A stretch of DNA of 64,000 bases from Hybos culiciformis (lineage: Eukaryota; Arthropoda; Insecta; Diptera; Hybotidae): positions 101,851,372 through 101,915,371 of the forward strand of contig OZ023274.1 in the NCBI GenBank assembly GCA_964007475.1, read 5' to 3'. Of the stretch, positions 12,101-26,000 are shown one piece after another. Every line of letters begins with the position of its first letter. The first letter of the stretch is position 1. The notes beneath the pieces were generated by a model. That model had not been told where the DNA came from and made no database searches. It saw nothing but the letters and a program-made list of their open reading frames with translations. The translations under genes and the position numbers were made by a program.

Positions 12101-15004
12101 AGTTTTTTTTTTTTTTCTGAGATAATCTATTGCTGACATAAAGTTTAAAGTTTTTCTTTAACTTCGGGGACAAAAAAAAAAAAAAATAGATAATGTCTAG
12201 AAATTTATATATTAAAAAGGAAAATGTATTAATAAGAAAAAAAAAACAGAATTTGATTTACCGTTAGAAAAATTATTAAACCGGAACCGGAAATGATTTT
12301 AGGGACAACATCAATATATATATCTTTTTTGATAGATTTATGTGTACATGTATATCAATATATATATGTTTTCATAATTTGCATATAAAATTCGCACATA
12401 ATAATGGTGTTCAACTTAATTTTAGGATAATTTATAATATTTCTCATTAACATTTTAGTTGTTGTTTTTATGTAGGTTTAGGTATATAGTATGTATTTTA
12501 AGAAATTTTTTATTCAACAAAACAAAGTTGTAATTTTAATGAATATTTTTGAAGAATAAATTTTCAAAATTCTTTCGTCATACAAAAAAAAAAATGGCCT
12601 TTGGTACCGCCAGTAATTTTGAATTCCTGTGATTTTTTGTGAGGAAAGCTTATCAAACCAGAACTGAGGTACATAGTGCGAAGCGAATAGCTTGTAATTT
12701 AATAATTAAAATATTCTCTGTTCGACATATTTCGACATATAAAATGTAACATTTGATGTCAAAAGGGCTATATATGCTTTAATTTTTTTTTTATATTATT
12801 CGGTTTGTCGTATCGGTCGTATCCTTTAATGTCAGTCTCTAAATCTAAAATGTTTGAATGAATGTATATGCACATGTTGTACATTGTCTTTGTGTTTTAA
12901 GTTGTTATTATGTCAGTTGATGACGTTTTTCAAAATTTTTTAACGATTCACTTTATATTTGTAACTCTTAGATGTAATAATTGTAAGCTAACATTTATAT
13001 TAGAAAAAAATCGATTATAGGTAAAACAATTAAAATAATTATTATCTTACTTTTACAAAAATTTAAATTAAATAGCAAACAAAATAATTATTTAATTTAT
13101 TCAGATATTTTTTATAAATGATTTAATTAAAATATATATATTTCTTATATTTTCATTTCAATTTCATTAAATTGAATTAATTTTTTTGTATTTTTTTTTT
13201 ATGGTTTAAAAAAAAAAATGTATAGATATAATCTCGCGCCTTTTTTTTATTTATTTTTATTTTTTTTCTTTGATTAAAATAAAATTTTACGTCCGATATG
13301 TTAACGGTGAATGATTTAAAAAACTAAACTGACAAAATTTTTAATAATACAACGATTTTTATATTAAAAAAACAAAAAAAATAAAATTACTAAAGGTGCA
13401 AAATTGATAACGAATTCATTATTTTTTATTTATTTATTATTATTTTTATTTTTAAATTTTTTTTTTGAATAAAATGAGAGACAAAATATCAATCAACGAA
13501 TTTAAATTTAAAATGAAATGAAGACATAAAAAATTTTAATCGCAGGTAATATTATAAATTCAATATTAAATTTAAATTTTTTAATAAATTTACAATTTTG
13601 GGCAGTTTTTTGTTTTTTTTGTAATTGGAAAATTAACTCATCAATATAGTTATTTAAGTTTTAAATTTAATTTATATGTAGATATATTTTTGAATGAAAT
13701 TTTTTATTTGTAGTTTTTGTAGATTTTATAGTTGATCACAAGTTTGAGTGATAATCACTCGAAATGTCAAATGCATATAGTTTAATATTCTAGACCTAAT
13801 TTGTATATATGTACCACAGACAAGGTATGCTCCATATGAAGATATAATCTGTAAAACATAAAAATTTTTGGCGCCAAAATTATGTGGTTTTATTTAAGAT
13901 GTAAATAAATAAATTTGGAAAACGAATTAATTAAAAACAATTCTAGAAATTCTTTTTTTTTCGTTTACCTATATGATATTCATAAATATATGTAAATATG
14001 CTAGTAGGACTAAAACATGTATACTAGAGGCTAAGTAGAATGTTGATAAAATAAAAACGTAATTTTTGAGCAGCTGATAATTTGGGTTAATTTTTATTTT
14101 TGTTTAATTTATGTTTTTTTTTCGCATTTTAAAATTATTTTCAAAAAAAAAAAACAAAACTTTCACATTAACTCTTACAATTAATTATTAAAAAAAAAAA
14201 AAACTTCTTCTTTTTCCAACTAAAGTTTAGGATTGCTTTTTTTTAATTTTCTTATACAAATCTAATTAATTTATTCCATTTTTCATATCAATTTTATGAT
14301 AATATAACTTTTTTTTTTTTTTTTAAAGTTAAGAGAATTTATAATTTTTTTTTTATTCACAAATATGTTAATTTTTATAAAATAAAATGAGATAAAGTTA
14401 TGTAATATTTGTTTTTTTGTTTTTTTTTTTTTTTGCAAAGAAAAAATGAACTTCTGATTTGAATTTTTAAAGGTCATGTTACACTTTTTATAAAAAAAAA
14501 AAATATAAATAAAATTAACAGGTGACGGCAGAACTTATGTTTGTCGTACTTATATGTATGTTAAATTAAATTTAGGTTAAATTAATAAAACGAAAATTAT
14601 TTATTCAATTGTTAATATTCAAAAGACAGGCACACTTTTATGTTATACATAATTATGTATACATATAAAGAAAACATTTATTATATAGAATTTATTGAAT
14701 CTACATAAAAGATGCATTGCAACATTACAGTTATAATTTTATTTTTTTTTTCAGTTTTAAGCTTTTCAAACTGAAAGTTAAAAAAAAGAATTAAATAAGA
14801 TTTCTTCGAAAATATTATTTGGAAAAAAAGTTAAATTGACTTACCGCGCTTAAATTTGTTCTGATGAAGAGAACCATTAAGATTTTTAGAAAAAATATTT
14901 AAGGAGTGATTATTTTTTTTTAATATGATTTAATTTTTTTTTAAAGTTCATATACATGTAATGTAGGTACCTACCTCCAGATTTTATAGTACATAACCCC
15001 CAGG
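9200..15004. other. Gene-free AT-rich stretch
   Basis: No ORF here looks coding, and I see no RNA gene. It consists of A/T homopolymers and short simple repeats, such as CATT/TTCA repeats around 11480-11510. One GC-richer tandem repeat is listed separately at 10741. Unannotated non-coding transcripts cannot be excluded. Confidence 0.5.
10741..10776 (+). repeat. 18-bp tandem duplication
   Basis: TCGGCACGGTCAGGTCAG is followed directly by a second copy differing only at its last two bases. It is markedly more GC-rich than its surroundings, and AAAATTCGGC at its left edge recurs near 38852. Confidence 0.7.
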
Positions 15005-15394
15005 TTAGACTGGATTTTTTTACTATCTTGACGAAGATAGTAGTTGAATGTATTGGTGAAATTTTATTACTTTATTAATTGTCAATTTACTATCTTTTCT
15101 ACTAGCAGGATTTAAATCACGACAGTTGAGAAGATAGTTGATTGGATAGTCACAGTCAGAAAAAAAGAACAAATATTTTTTTTTTACTTTAACAATACAA
15201 AATTAAAAATTGTATGCCTTGTTTTTTTTTTATCACTGTACTAAAAAAAAAAACAAAAAAATTTAATACAAAAAAATGAAAACATGATAAAAATCTTGAT
15301 AGAAATCAGGATAGTAAAAAGACACTCAATCAACTATCTTCTTACAAACACAGATAAAAAACACATACAATGATCAGTTTACTATCCAGTCTAA
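15005..15394. mobile_element. Candidate MITE with ~11-bp TIRs
   Basis: TTAGACTGGAT at 15005-15015 is the reverse complement of ATCCAGTCTAA at 15384-15394. The interior repeats variants of TTTACTATCTT / GATAGTTGATTGGATAG in both orientations (15019-15060, 15084-15160, 15300-15345), as expected for a small foldback-type element. No coding capacity and no convincing target duplication are seen. Confidence 0.45.
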
Positions 15395-15901
15395 TCTCTG
15401 CATTAACTTTAAAAATAATTAAAATGAAAAATAAATGATTTAATTTAATCCGAACATAAATGTATTAAATTTTAAATTTTTATTTAAAAGAAAATAATAA
15501 ACTTAAAGGATTTCGTATCCAAAAAAAAAAAGAAAAGAATTTTAGATCGAGAATAATTTTATTTTCATTTTAAGATCTGTGTACCTACATAAAAAGTCTT
15601 ATCAACAAAAAATGCATTTAATTTTTGTTCTGTGAAAATTTTATTACACCATAATTAAAAAAAAAAAAAATCAAATAATTTCTATAATAAAAATTTCCTT
15701 TTAATGTCATTAAAAAACTGAAAATTATATTGTTACCAAAAGTTTATTGTTTTTAATTTGATAGAGAATGTTAAAAATAACTATTTCTTTTTATCATAAA
15801 TAATTTATATATAAAGGAATTTAATGCAGTTAAAATGTCATTTTGGATCCCATCAACAAAATTCTACATCAATTTTTGGCGGGGCGTCAGGGATTAAAAA
15901 C

Positions 15902-15980
15902 CTTTTTCGCAACTTAACCTATGGCTAGAGCAAAGGAGTTTTAGCGTTTCTTCCTTTTTCGCAAGTTAACCAATGGCTAG
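15902..15980 (+). repeat. Direct repeat of a ~27-bp GC-richer motif
   Basis: CTTTTTCGCAACTTAACC plus TATGGCTAG at 15902-15928 recurs as CTTTTTCGCAAGTTAACC plus AATGGCTAG at 15953-15979, two substitutions apart. The copies begin about 51 bases apart, with unrelated sequence between them. Confidence 0.6.
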
Positions 15981-18900
15981 GCGAACAAAGGCAATAATGT
16001 ACCTATTATATGAATATATCATGTGACGTTTTGTGTCGTTTTTAACATGTGTCGTTTTTATCGTTAGTTTATCGGTTAATCATTTGTCGTTCAACATGAG
16101 CGTTTTAAGAGTAAAAATATTAAATTAATGTGGCAATTCATAAACGAAATCTTTCCTGTTTGATAAATTCTATAGTTAAAACTTTTTGCAAACTAATTTT
16201 AAATAAATTTAATCCGAAAGATAAATTAATTTATTTGTTTGTCGGGAAAATAAAAATTTTCAAATCAAAATTTATAATGTTTTTCTTTTATATATCATTG
16301 AATTATTATGTGCATTAATGAAGGATATTATTTTTTGTTATGTAATAAAAGAAAGAAAATGAATTATTACAGACAAATCTTGTGTGGCGGAAAATTTAAT
16401 AGTTATGTGGACTTAATTATAAAAAAAATAAATAAAATGTCTTCAACTTCAGCAAAAAGTTTTTCCAATTGCATTATTATTCAGCTGTTGAGGCTAATAT
16501 ATTCTATACGAAAAATAAAGTCTAATTCTAGTTGTAATAGAATCTTCCAGGACAATGAAAGTATTAATGTAGGAAATTATCAATGTATAATGAGTCAGAA
16601 AATTTTTATTAATTTTTAATACTTTGTTGCTGCATATGTTTATGATAACTTTATTCATTATTAAACAACCTAAACAAATTCAACCGAGAGGAAAAGAGTA
16701 TTTCTTTGACACGCCAAATCTCCATAAATTTTAAGTTAAAAAGTTTGTTGTTTATTTAAGAAACAACCTCTTTATTTTTTTTATTTGTTAAGTTTTCATT
16801 TGATTTTTTTTTTTTAATTTTATTGCATAACAGGCGACATTGCTAGCTCTTTTATATTATACTTACAATAAAATAAATGTGGAGTAAATTATTTTATTAT
16901 TATGCAATTAAAATTTTACAAAAATGTATATCCAGGATCTTTGTTTAATAAACAAAACAAAAAAAGAAACAATTTTAGTATTTTGTATTTTATTTAAAGT
17001 TAAGTTTTTATGTTGAAATGTATGCATAAAATTAAATTGTTTTATGCTTTTGATTTTGTAATATTGAGGCCAAGTTTCCAGTTTGAAAATAAATGAGAAA
17101 TATAAGAGTATATATACCGATTCAGAAAATTTATTCATCAAACAGTAAGTTTAAAAAATGGTTAAAGAATTTTGTTGTAATACTTAGGTGGTTGAAATCT
17201 CACAAAATCTGCTCCCATAGTAAAAAAAATAACCACCAAACATTTTTATGAACAATTTAGAGCTTATGGACAATTTAGAGTTTATCAATAAAAACACATC
17301 AAACACATTGATCTCTGGTGCTCTAATCTCGATTTCTAGCACTCTATAGCACTAAATACATTTTTTAATCTTAAGATGATTTGGGACTTGCAGCATATAG
17401 CTTGGATCAGCTTTAATTTCATATAAAAAACGAATATATATTCTATTATTAAACTAAATATATTTACCTATATATTTTAATTTATATTTTATCAATATTT
17501 TAATTCATAGTATTGATTTTGAATAAATAAATGTTATACATAAAAGAATAACTAAAAATAAGTGCTTTTAATTTTCTTAAAAATTTATTTAAGATTTTAT
17601 GTTTTTTTTATGACCATCAAATGTATCTGAACATTGATTGAAAATAGTTAAAAAATATCAATATTGCACAAAATATATTATTCGAGCCTATTCCACAATT
17701 GTATAAATACAACACAATATTTAATATTATTTTTTAATTTTAAATAATATTATATGTACATTTGAAAATTAAAATTCAATATTACAATATTCAATCAAAT
17801 AGTGTCTGAGTCAATAATATTGAGAGCATATTTTGTAAAACAAAAGAATCAATAATAATTCTATCAGATTTTATTTTGTTTGATCATCATTTTTTATATA
17901 TACTGGATACTTTTGTACTAAAATTTTAACTTAACGATAATATAAAGTAAAAGATAACGTAAAATAAAAGACTTCAATAAGTTTAATTAATAAAAAAAAA
18001 TCATATTTTATAATAATTGCATTTATTTTAAAAACCATCAATGAGTTAATCTTAAATACCTTCTTTTTTTTTGGAAGTTATTAATTAAATATGTTGAAAA
18101 GATTATAGAGAAGCAGTAAAGCCTGTTGATTTTTTATTTATTTTATTAATTTTCTATAATAAGTTATTATATATGCATATAAAATAATTCTTTCTTCAAG
18201 TGTGAAAAATTAATTAATTTCTATTGTAAAATGGCAATATACTTTCAACTTTGTGCACAACTATTAAATTTATAACATCTCATAGGCATACATATACAAT
18301 AAATATACATAAATATAACATCTCTTCATAGTTATACCTATTTATATATTTCTTATATATTAAAACCTAAAGGTTCTACTGTAATATAGGCGCACATAGA
18401 AAGTACATATATATAGTTTCCTAACTAAATATATAAAATCAATATAGAATAATAATATTTATAATTATTATTAAAAGCAAAAGTTTTATAAACTATTAAA
18501 ATTTCCTTGTATAAAAAAAAAAAACTTTATTTTGAAGAAATTTTCTTGCATTTTAGTTAGATGAATTCTACAGAATTTTCAATACATACATATTTTATTA
18601 AAGTATTATACTCTTCAAAATTGAAATTTGAGTGTTTATGTTGTAGGGCTAAAATTTAATAAATTATATTCTGTGCTTAGGTGTTTAGGGCGTATTAGAT
18701 GTGATAAAATTTTACTATAATATACTTTATACTAACTATTTATATACTTATTTTGTTGAAAGAAAATAATATGAAAAAGCATTATTGATATTATGCCAAT
18801 GAATGGTGTAAAATTTATATACCTACATAGTTGTATAGTTATAATTCAAAACATTATGAATGTAATTTCATTCATATTTTTCATTCATCATTATGCAATT

Positions 18901-19557
18901 TCATTTTCATGTGAATAATTTTTGTGAAAATATGAAATATTTGATTTTCTGTAACTAATGCCGATATGTATTTTCTTTGGCGTTTAAATTTTTTATTTGT
19001 TCCTAATTACAATTATATACTATAGTTTAAATTTGGATTTATTCCAAAATTTTTTTAGAAAAGAATAATAATGCGATAAATGAAATTAATTTTTCTTTCA
19101 ATTTAGTTAATTTTTCTTTATTTAAACATCATAATTCATAATACGATTTGCCTTTGAAAATATTTCCGAAAGGGTGAAAATTATTATTATAGAATGTAGA
19201 GCTTATAGGTTTATTTTCTATCAGTTTTCAAGTAAATTATTATTCTAGTAAGTAATACCGTTTAAAAAATTGATTTAGAAATATGGACAAATTGATTATG
19301 GAATCTCACATTATACATAATTATGTAACACGAACATTAAATATACATATGTGCGTGCAAATTATACGATAAATTATCGAACGTTTACATTTCCCTTTTA
19401 AAGCAATGAATCTATTACGTTAAAATTTTGTAATAAAATATATATCTCCTTTTTAATTTGTATTAAGCTTTTATCTGATTTTAAATTTCAAGATTAAATA
19501 ATTTTTTTGTTCATTATAGAAAATTACAAACTTTTTTTTAATTCGTTCAAATACATT

Positions 19558-19605
19558 TATAATTTGAAATATATATACATATATAATTTGAAATATATAT
19601 ACATA
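19558..19605 (+). repeat. 24-bp tandem duplication
   Basis: Two adjacent near-identical 24-bp units built around AATTTGAAATATATATACAT. It probably arose by replication slippage in A/T-rich DNA. Confidence 0.7.
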
Positions 19606-20985
19606 TAACTATGTTAAAAACTTTTTGAATGGAATAAACATAAAAAGACAAATTATCTTTACCTACTTATATATGTACAGTAGTATTATATTTTTCTAAA
19701 TTAAAATTAGAAACTAAATAAGAACTTCGTTAAAATACAAAATTTTGCTTCATAAGAGAATGAAGCAAAACGAGAGACTAAAAACGCTATAAAATCAATG
19801 CTTTATGCATGTTAAAATTTCATATTTTAAAGTAAATACATATAATTTAGTTTAGCTGCTCTTATTATGCTATTATGAGTTCTCTGACGATAATAAATTT
19901 GAGTAGATATGACGAATTTGCTAAAGTGATGTTCAGTCGAAGTTTAAATGTGAAAAAAGTTTTTTTTTTCCAGAATGGAAAATATTTAAGTTTTTATTAA
20001 AATGAAAAAAAAAAAATTAAATTTGCTGTTTATAAATTAAAATTAAAATAAGAAGAATTCATTAAATCATCGGCAGACAATTGTCGCCTTTAATTTTTTA
20101 AAATTAATAAAAAAAAATTATACTAAAAAAAAAAAGAAACAACTTTTAAAACTAAATATGATTCTATTTTTTTTTTTTAACATATCGTCGTCGTTCTGTG
20201 AATTTGGATCAAATTGGGTTATGTTTATGTACACCCAGTTTACCTACTGTACGTTTATTTACAGTAGGAGGCGCACTGTAATACTGTATGCCATTGTGGA
20301 ATGTAAGCCATTTAAACTTTTTTTTTTAAACATACTTCTAAAGTCTTCCAAGAAGTTATCGAGGTTTCCCAGCACGACGACGACGACGACTATTACATAA
20401 TGTGTAATTTTTTATTCCTATTTTATTCTGTTTTTTTTTTGTTCTCGATCATATTATGAAATCAGATTTATAATTTAAAATTATAAAAGTTTTTCAATAT
20501 TCGAAATATAATAATAAAAATAAATAAATTTATATTCCCAATAGATATGCAAATTTGTTGTAAAAAAAAAAATTCTTTTTTTTTATATATAAAATAGAAA
20601 ATTCATGTAATAAAAAAACAGAAATTTAGTTTTTTTTTTTTGCTTAATAATATATTGAAACATCAAAACTTTTTTTTTTTTTTTATTTATTTCCCTTTCG
20701 TTTGTTTTTGATAACCCAATTTTGATTGTTAGAAAAAAAATTCCTTTGAGATTTTTCAAATAAAAAGTTTTTTCTAACTCTCGTTATCAATGAATAAAGA
20801 AATTAGAAAGTTTTTTTTTCGTAAGATTTGGTACATATAGCAAACTACCTAGAGCTTTATTATAAAATGAGGACTAATTGCATCGCGAACAAAAAATACG
20901 TCTGATTTCCATATAATAGTGTTATACTGCTTAGTGTCAACCACCTTGTGCAAAATTTTCATTTAAAATTGTGTTTAAGTTGTAT

Positions 20986-21208
20986 CATTGATTAAGAATA
21001 CATAGATTCTTAGCTTCATACAACATTATTTTTATGGTATTTTTATGTGAATGTGTTAGTAAAACAAAATAAAATACGTGATATAATTATATCAATATAT
21101 GAAAATAATTTTATTTAGTTTTACTAACACATTCACATAAAAATACCAAAAAAGGCTGAAAAAATGTTGTATGAAGCTAAAAATCTATGTACCTATTCTT
21201 AATCAATG
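20986..21208. repeat. Long inverted repeat forming a ~90-bp hairpin
   Basis: The left arm (about 20986-21075) and right arm (about 21108-21208) are near reverse complements. Shared blocks include ATTGATTAAGAATA, TTTTAGCTTCATACAACATT and GGTATTTTTATGTGAATGTG. One ~10-bp insertion in the right arm and a ~32-bp spacer break the symmetry. It may be a foldback MITE or a template for a long hairpin RNA. A short ORF starting in the right arm (21171-21368) is not regarded as coding. Confidence 0.7.
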
Positions 21209-22690
21209 GTTGTATAGATCAGTTTCACGTAGGATTTTAGTAAAATCACGGAGAGGTCTTCAAATGTGGGTTTCTTTCAATCCAATCGAAAGTAGCTTAA
21301 AAACTGTAAGTAGGGTAAAATTTTTGTTTCCCGAAATTCGGTCTCGATTCGGAGCTACAGCCACTTAAGTGCCAAAAACAGTCATTTTTTGCTCCCATTT
21401 CCCAGCTTAATACAAATCTGATTTCATTGGTCTTGGTTTTAAATAAAAGGTTTCGAAAAATATATAGATAATAAGTTTACAGGATTTTCTTTTAACCTTT
21501 TCCATAAGTTGACAGTTGTATACTTATTTGTGGTTGCAAGGTTAATTGTATATGTTTATTGTAGAAATAAGTTCCTAAGTTGCTGAATTAAAATTTCGTA
21601 ATTTTTTTTCAAAATATAATCATAAATTAATCTGAGTTTTGGAGTCAATCATAATGTACAATACCTACATTATGCTTTATAGAGATCTTATATATATATT
21701 TAGCAAATTTCGTATAAGAGTTAACTTTAAAATGTATATACAAAAAATAAAATAAATAACCTGTACTTGCTGATCGAAAAATTTTCACAATTTTTCGCCT
21801 GAAAAGGATAATTTTAACAAAAAAACAAAAAAAGGACTAAAAATATTTTTTTTCCTATTTTTAATTAGCTGATTGAAAGAAAATTATGTTTTTGTTTTCA
21901 ATTTGGGTTTTATATTGATGAATAAAAATTAACGTAGCTAATTATTATAACTTTATTGTGGAACAAAAAAAAACTCAATGAAGTGTTGAATAATTTGATA
22001 CTCGAAAAAGTTTCAATATTTTTTCAATGAAAAACTTAGAAGAACCCTTGAAAACGTGTAAATAAAATTCTATAGATTGAAATTTTATGTGTATATAGAA
22101 AAATTATGTTTGTTTCAAAAAAAAAAAAAATAAATAAAAAAATTAAAATAAGTCTCAAGTGGGTGAAGTAAAAATTATTCAAAAAAAAAAAAAAAGGGGC
22201 GAATAAAACTTTTTGGACCGAAAAATTTTTTAATTTCAAAAAAATAAAATATTTTTTTTTTATCAAATAATAACAATTAAGTATTCAATTTTTGTTTTCA
22301 CAATTTTTTTTAATTTATAGGTACTAAATTCAATTATTAACCTAGTTATATAAATGTAAGTAATGTTAAGCCTAGAAAAGTACAGAGGGCTCTAAAATAA
22401 TCAATACTTGATACAAGTATTATAAAAGCCTGGAAATGCTTTTGCGAGTGCTAAGATAGTTAAATTTGGAATTTATATATCTTAATTTGAAAACAAATTG
22501 TCAATAAAAATGGGTTAAACCACTGTTTCAAACAAAAAAAAATGACTACCAAAATAATACCCATAATACCTAAAATAAGATTCAACTGAATTTTCACTCT
22601 AGCGTAGATGTTCTAGAAACTAATTTCTATACTTTGATCCATATTTAAGTATATAAGTATATAAGCATATTTCATTCTAAACTTAAACTA
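21209..22690. other. Gene-free stretch
   Basis: Slightly more complex sequence at 21200-21480 (for example CCCGAAATTCGGTCTCGATTCGGAGC, given here by its location near 21330) is followed by A/T-rich DNA. No domain-bearing ORF and no RNA gene were found. Confidence 0.4.
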
Positions 22691-23075
22691 AGAGCCCGTT
22701 CCCAAACTGAGACTATTTTAGAAACTGAAAAATTATTTTAATTTCTAGAATTTCTAGTTTTGGAACGACACGATTTTACAGCTGTTATTTTACAAATTAA
22801 ATTTTTTTACGTAAAATCGTTCCGAAATGATATTTTATTTTTTAAAAATCTGCAAAGGGAAATTTTAAATTTCCCATAACAATCTCAGTTTATAGGTGTA
22901 CTTTTAAGTGCACCTCATTTTAAAAAAAAAAACAAAAAATTTAAAATTTAAGCAGACGTTGCAGATGATACAGATTAAATGTCAAGCCTATTTCAATTTA
23001 TGAAAAAAAGGAATTTTTTTAGCAGAAAAGGAATATTTCACGATTTAAAACAGTCTCAGTTTGGGAACGGGCTCT
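22691..23075. mobile_element. MITE with 24-bp perfect TIRs
   Basis: The left end 22691-22714 starts AGAGCCCGTTCCCAAACTGA. It is matched exactly by the reverse complement of 23052-23075, and the similarity continues imperfectly inwards (ATTTTA versus GTTTTA). The 385-bp body has no ORF and holds a second internal inverted repeat around GGAACGACACGATTTTAC and GTAAAATCGTTCC (22763-22835). The GAGCCCGTTC-type end resembles PIF/Harbinger-like ends, but the flanks (CTA / GTT) give no clear duplication, so the superfamily is tentative. Confidence 0.7.
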
Positions 23076-26000
23076 GTTATTTGTGAAACTCAACTTATAA
23101 CTGGTATTGTAGAATTAATTTTTTTTTCTTATTAAACTATTGCAGTGTTATATTCATTTATTTTTCATGAAAAGCATTAACATTTAATGGAATTTATTCT
23201 TTTGTAAGTCCAAGCGAAAATTTAGAATTTTTTGTTCATTTGTAACCCTTTCTAAGAATTCAATTTTTTTTTTTATTTTTCGGAACCACCATCAATTAAT
23301 CAAATTTATTGTTGAAATTTATCCCAATTTGAATTCATTAATCATTTTGAAGTGTTTCTTATTTCTATGAATTTTTATCAAAGTCTATTAGAATTGTTTT
23401 ATTTTTATTTTTTTTTTGTATTAAATATTTGAAGTGAACAAACAGTAAATGAATTAATTTAAAATATTTTGTTCCAAATTTTCACAAATTTTGAAAAGAA
23501 TAAAGTACCATCGTGAATTATATCGCTTTAGTTGTCACTTGCCATATATATTTTTCATTGTATGCAGTTTATCGCATCGACATTTTATGGTATATGGACA
23601 CTTCATCGTACAGACTATTTGCTGCAACTAGTTCTTAACGCATCAAAAGAATATCTTATTAGGCTCGCACAATAAATTATAAAAGTATGTCATTTTAGTT
23701 ATTCAGATATTAATTACATAAGCAAATATGTATGTGTTTCAATTGAAATAGTGCGATACATTAACATATAATTTTATTTAAATTTTTCGCATAAATTTTT
23801 TACTTCATGGAAAATTATTTTTCTTTTGTATAGGTATATAATAAAAATATAATACCTACACTTTATTTTTTAATTAACGCATCAGTGATACGAAAATATA
23901 TATTTACGAATGACATAAATTGGACATCAGAGCTTTAAGTTTTTTTTTTTTTACAGGGACTATCAATCAAAAAAAGATTTTTAAATATAAAATACACAAA
24001 AATATAATCTGAATTTTTAAATTGAAGGTTTGATTTTAGGCAAATGATTATTATTTCGAACTAGCTTTCGAGCAATTTGAAATATTTGTGGGCTTCAAAT
24101 CTATATCCTTGGATATGTTATTATGTATATTTATTGCATACAGTAAGACGAACAGGCAGTTTAAAAGCGTTTCGATGAAACTCTCGTCTAGAAAACTAAA
24201 TATGTATATAAAGAAAAATAATAAGAAGTAAAAATTTTTGGCTTTTGGTCTGTTCAAACGTCAAAATTTGCAAAATCATCAAAAAAATTGTAATATTGAT
24301 CAAAAAAATATTTAGATAAATAAATGGTGTATTTATATTTTTTATTTATAGACTTCGAAACTAAAAAAGAGAACGGTTTGCAACTTTATTTTTGATATAA
24401 TTTTCTGCCGTCCACAATAAAGAATATATTATATTATTGATTGCATTGGTGCATACAAAAATATAATAAAATCATTTGCCCAATCGAACTTGCAATAATA
24501 ATGAATAATGAATTGATTTTGAAACAAAATAATAATAATAAAAAAAAATTAATTTCATTATTGGAATCTGATGGTATATTCCATTTCGAATAATGTGCAC
24601 AAAAATAAATATAAATTTACAGATTTTACATCCGCGAATTAATTTTTGTATCTGAACAATATTTTTTATTGATTCATCAACACTTTATGTACACCTTAAT
24701 TATTATTTTTTTTCCTTTTATTTTGCCTCTTGGGTGTAATAATAAAAATGAAAATAAAAAAAAAATTATATATTTTTTTCATTAATAAATTTATGTACTA
24801 TACAACATATATATGCAAATGAAGAAAAAAAGAAAATATGAAAAATTAATTTTTAAAGTTAAAATTAATTTTTAAATTCGAGTCAGTTAAAAAAAAAAAA
24901 ATTGGGCATTATTAAGTATTTTATAGTAAACTAAGTATTAATTTTTTTTATTTTTCATATGTGATTCGCGCGCATTGTGAATATTGTATTTTTTAAGGAA
25001 TTTTCATTAACGCGTTACATAAAAATGAATCATTTTTATTTTCTATAAAGTTATAAAAATTTATCCGGATTTTTATTGAATTTAATGGACACTTAAATAT
25101 AAGGTGTTAAAACACTTATTATATAAGACAATAAAATTTATTACATCAGAAAGCGGTTGAAAACATATAGACAGTATGTTTGATGTTGTTATAATATTAT
25201 TTTTTTGGAAGTTCTTGAGTGTCAAAAATTATATGTTAGCAATATTTTTGCAACGTATGTTTAAAGCACTCTCAAGGTATACGAGCCAAGATCCAATATT
25301 GGTTTCCTTTTTTTTGGCTTTAATTATTTGTGGTCAAAGCTATACTTGGCTTAGATCAAAATTCAACTGAATAAATAATTAAATAAATATTAAAAAGTGA
25401 ATTTGTACTACGAAAAATCATGAATTAGAAAAATTGAAAGATCTTTGACAATCTTTAAATCTAAAAAGTGATGGAAAATAGAACGGATGATAATATATTA
25501 TAGACGAAATAAAGAATATATGAATAAATAATTTTATGTCTATTGATATTTTTCTTCTAAATAAATATATAATATTATATAAATCTAAAAAATAAAATAT
25601 ATAAAACTGATTGCAAGTGCTATTTTTATTAAATTTAATGTACTTCCTTTCATTTTGAATTAAAAAAATTTTTTTTGAAAGTTATATTTAATTTTCCAGA
25701 AGACTTTTTGTGACAGTCCTTACTATTTTGATTCTGTTTTTTTTTTTTTTTTTTTTAATTTTAAAAGTTTATATAAAATAAAAAGTTTTTTAATAAAAAT
25801 CTAAATTAAAAAATTGAAGGAAGCTTGACAATAACGAATTTTGTTTAGAAAGGAATATTTGGCCAGTTATATAGTAAGTGTATAGTATGTAAAAGTAGGT
25901 TACAGTTTTGATTCAAGTTTATTACACATGAATAACAGTGTGTATATATTTAAATTATATACCCACATTCTATTTGCATTCAAGTATTTCGATATATTCT

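Larger units (their letters stand above)
15395..20985. other. Gene-free AT-rich stretch
   Basis: Two adjacent ORFs at 16130-16318 and 16308-16619 (62 and 103 codons) show no recognisable domain and the A/T-driven composition of the surroundings, so they are not called as genes. A direct repeat near 15902-15980 and a 24-bp tandem duplication near 19558 are listed separately. A CGACGACGAC microsatellite lies at about 20375-20390. Confidence 0.45.

Noticed and set aside
16130..16619. Two overlapping ORFs of 62 and 103 codons, considered as one frameshifted gene.
   Set aside because: The composition is Ile/Lys/Asn-rich like random A/T sequence; there is no domain and no similarity between the parts and any known protein.
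21171..21368. 65-codon ORF beginning in the right arm of the 20986-21208 hairpin.
   Set aside because: It starts within an inverted repeat, has no recognisable domain and no upstream signals.
25176..25370. 64-codon ORF with hydrophobic stretches, considered as a small membrane protein.
   Set aside because: Nothing but A/T-driven hydrophobic codons, and no context.
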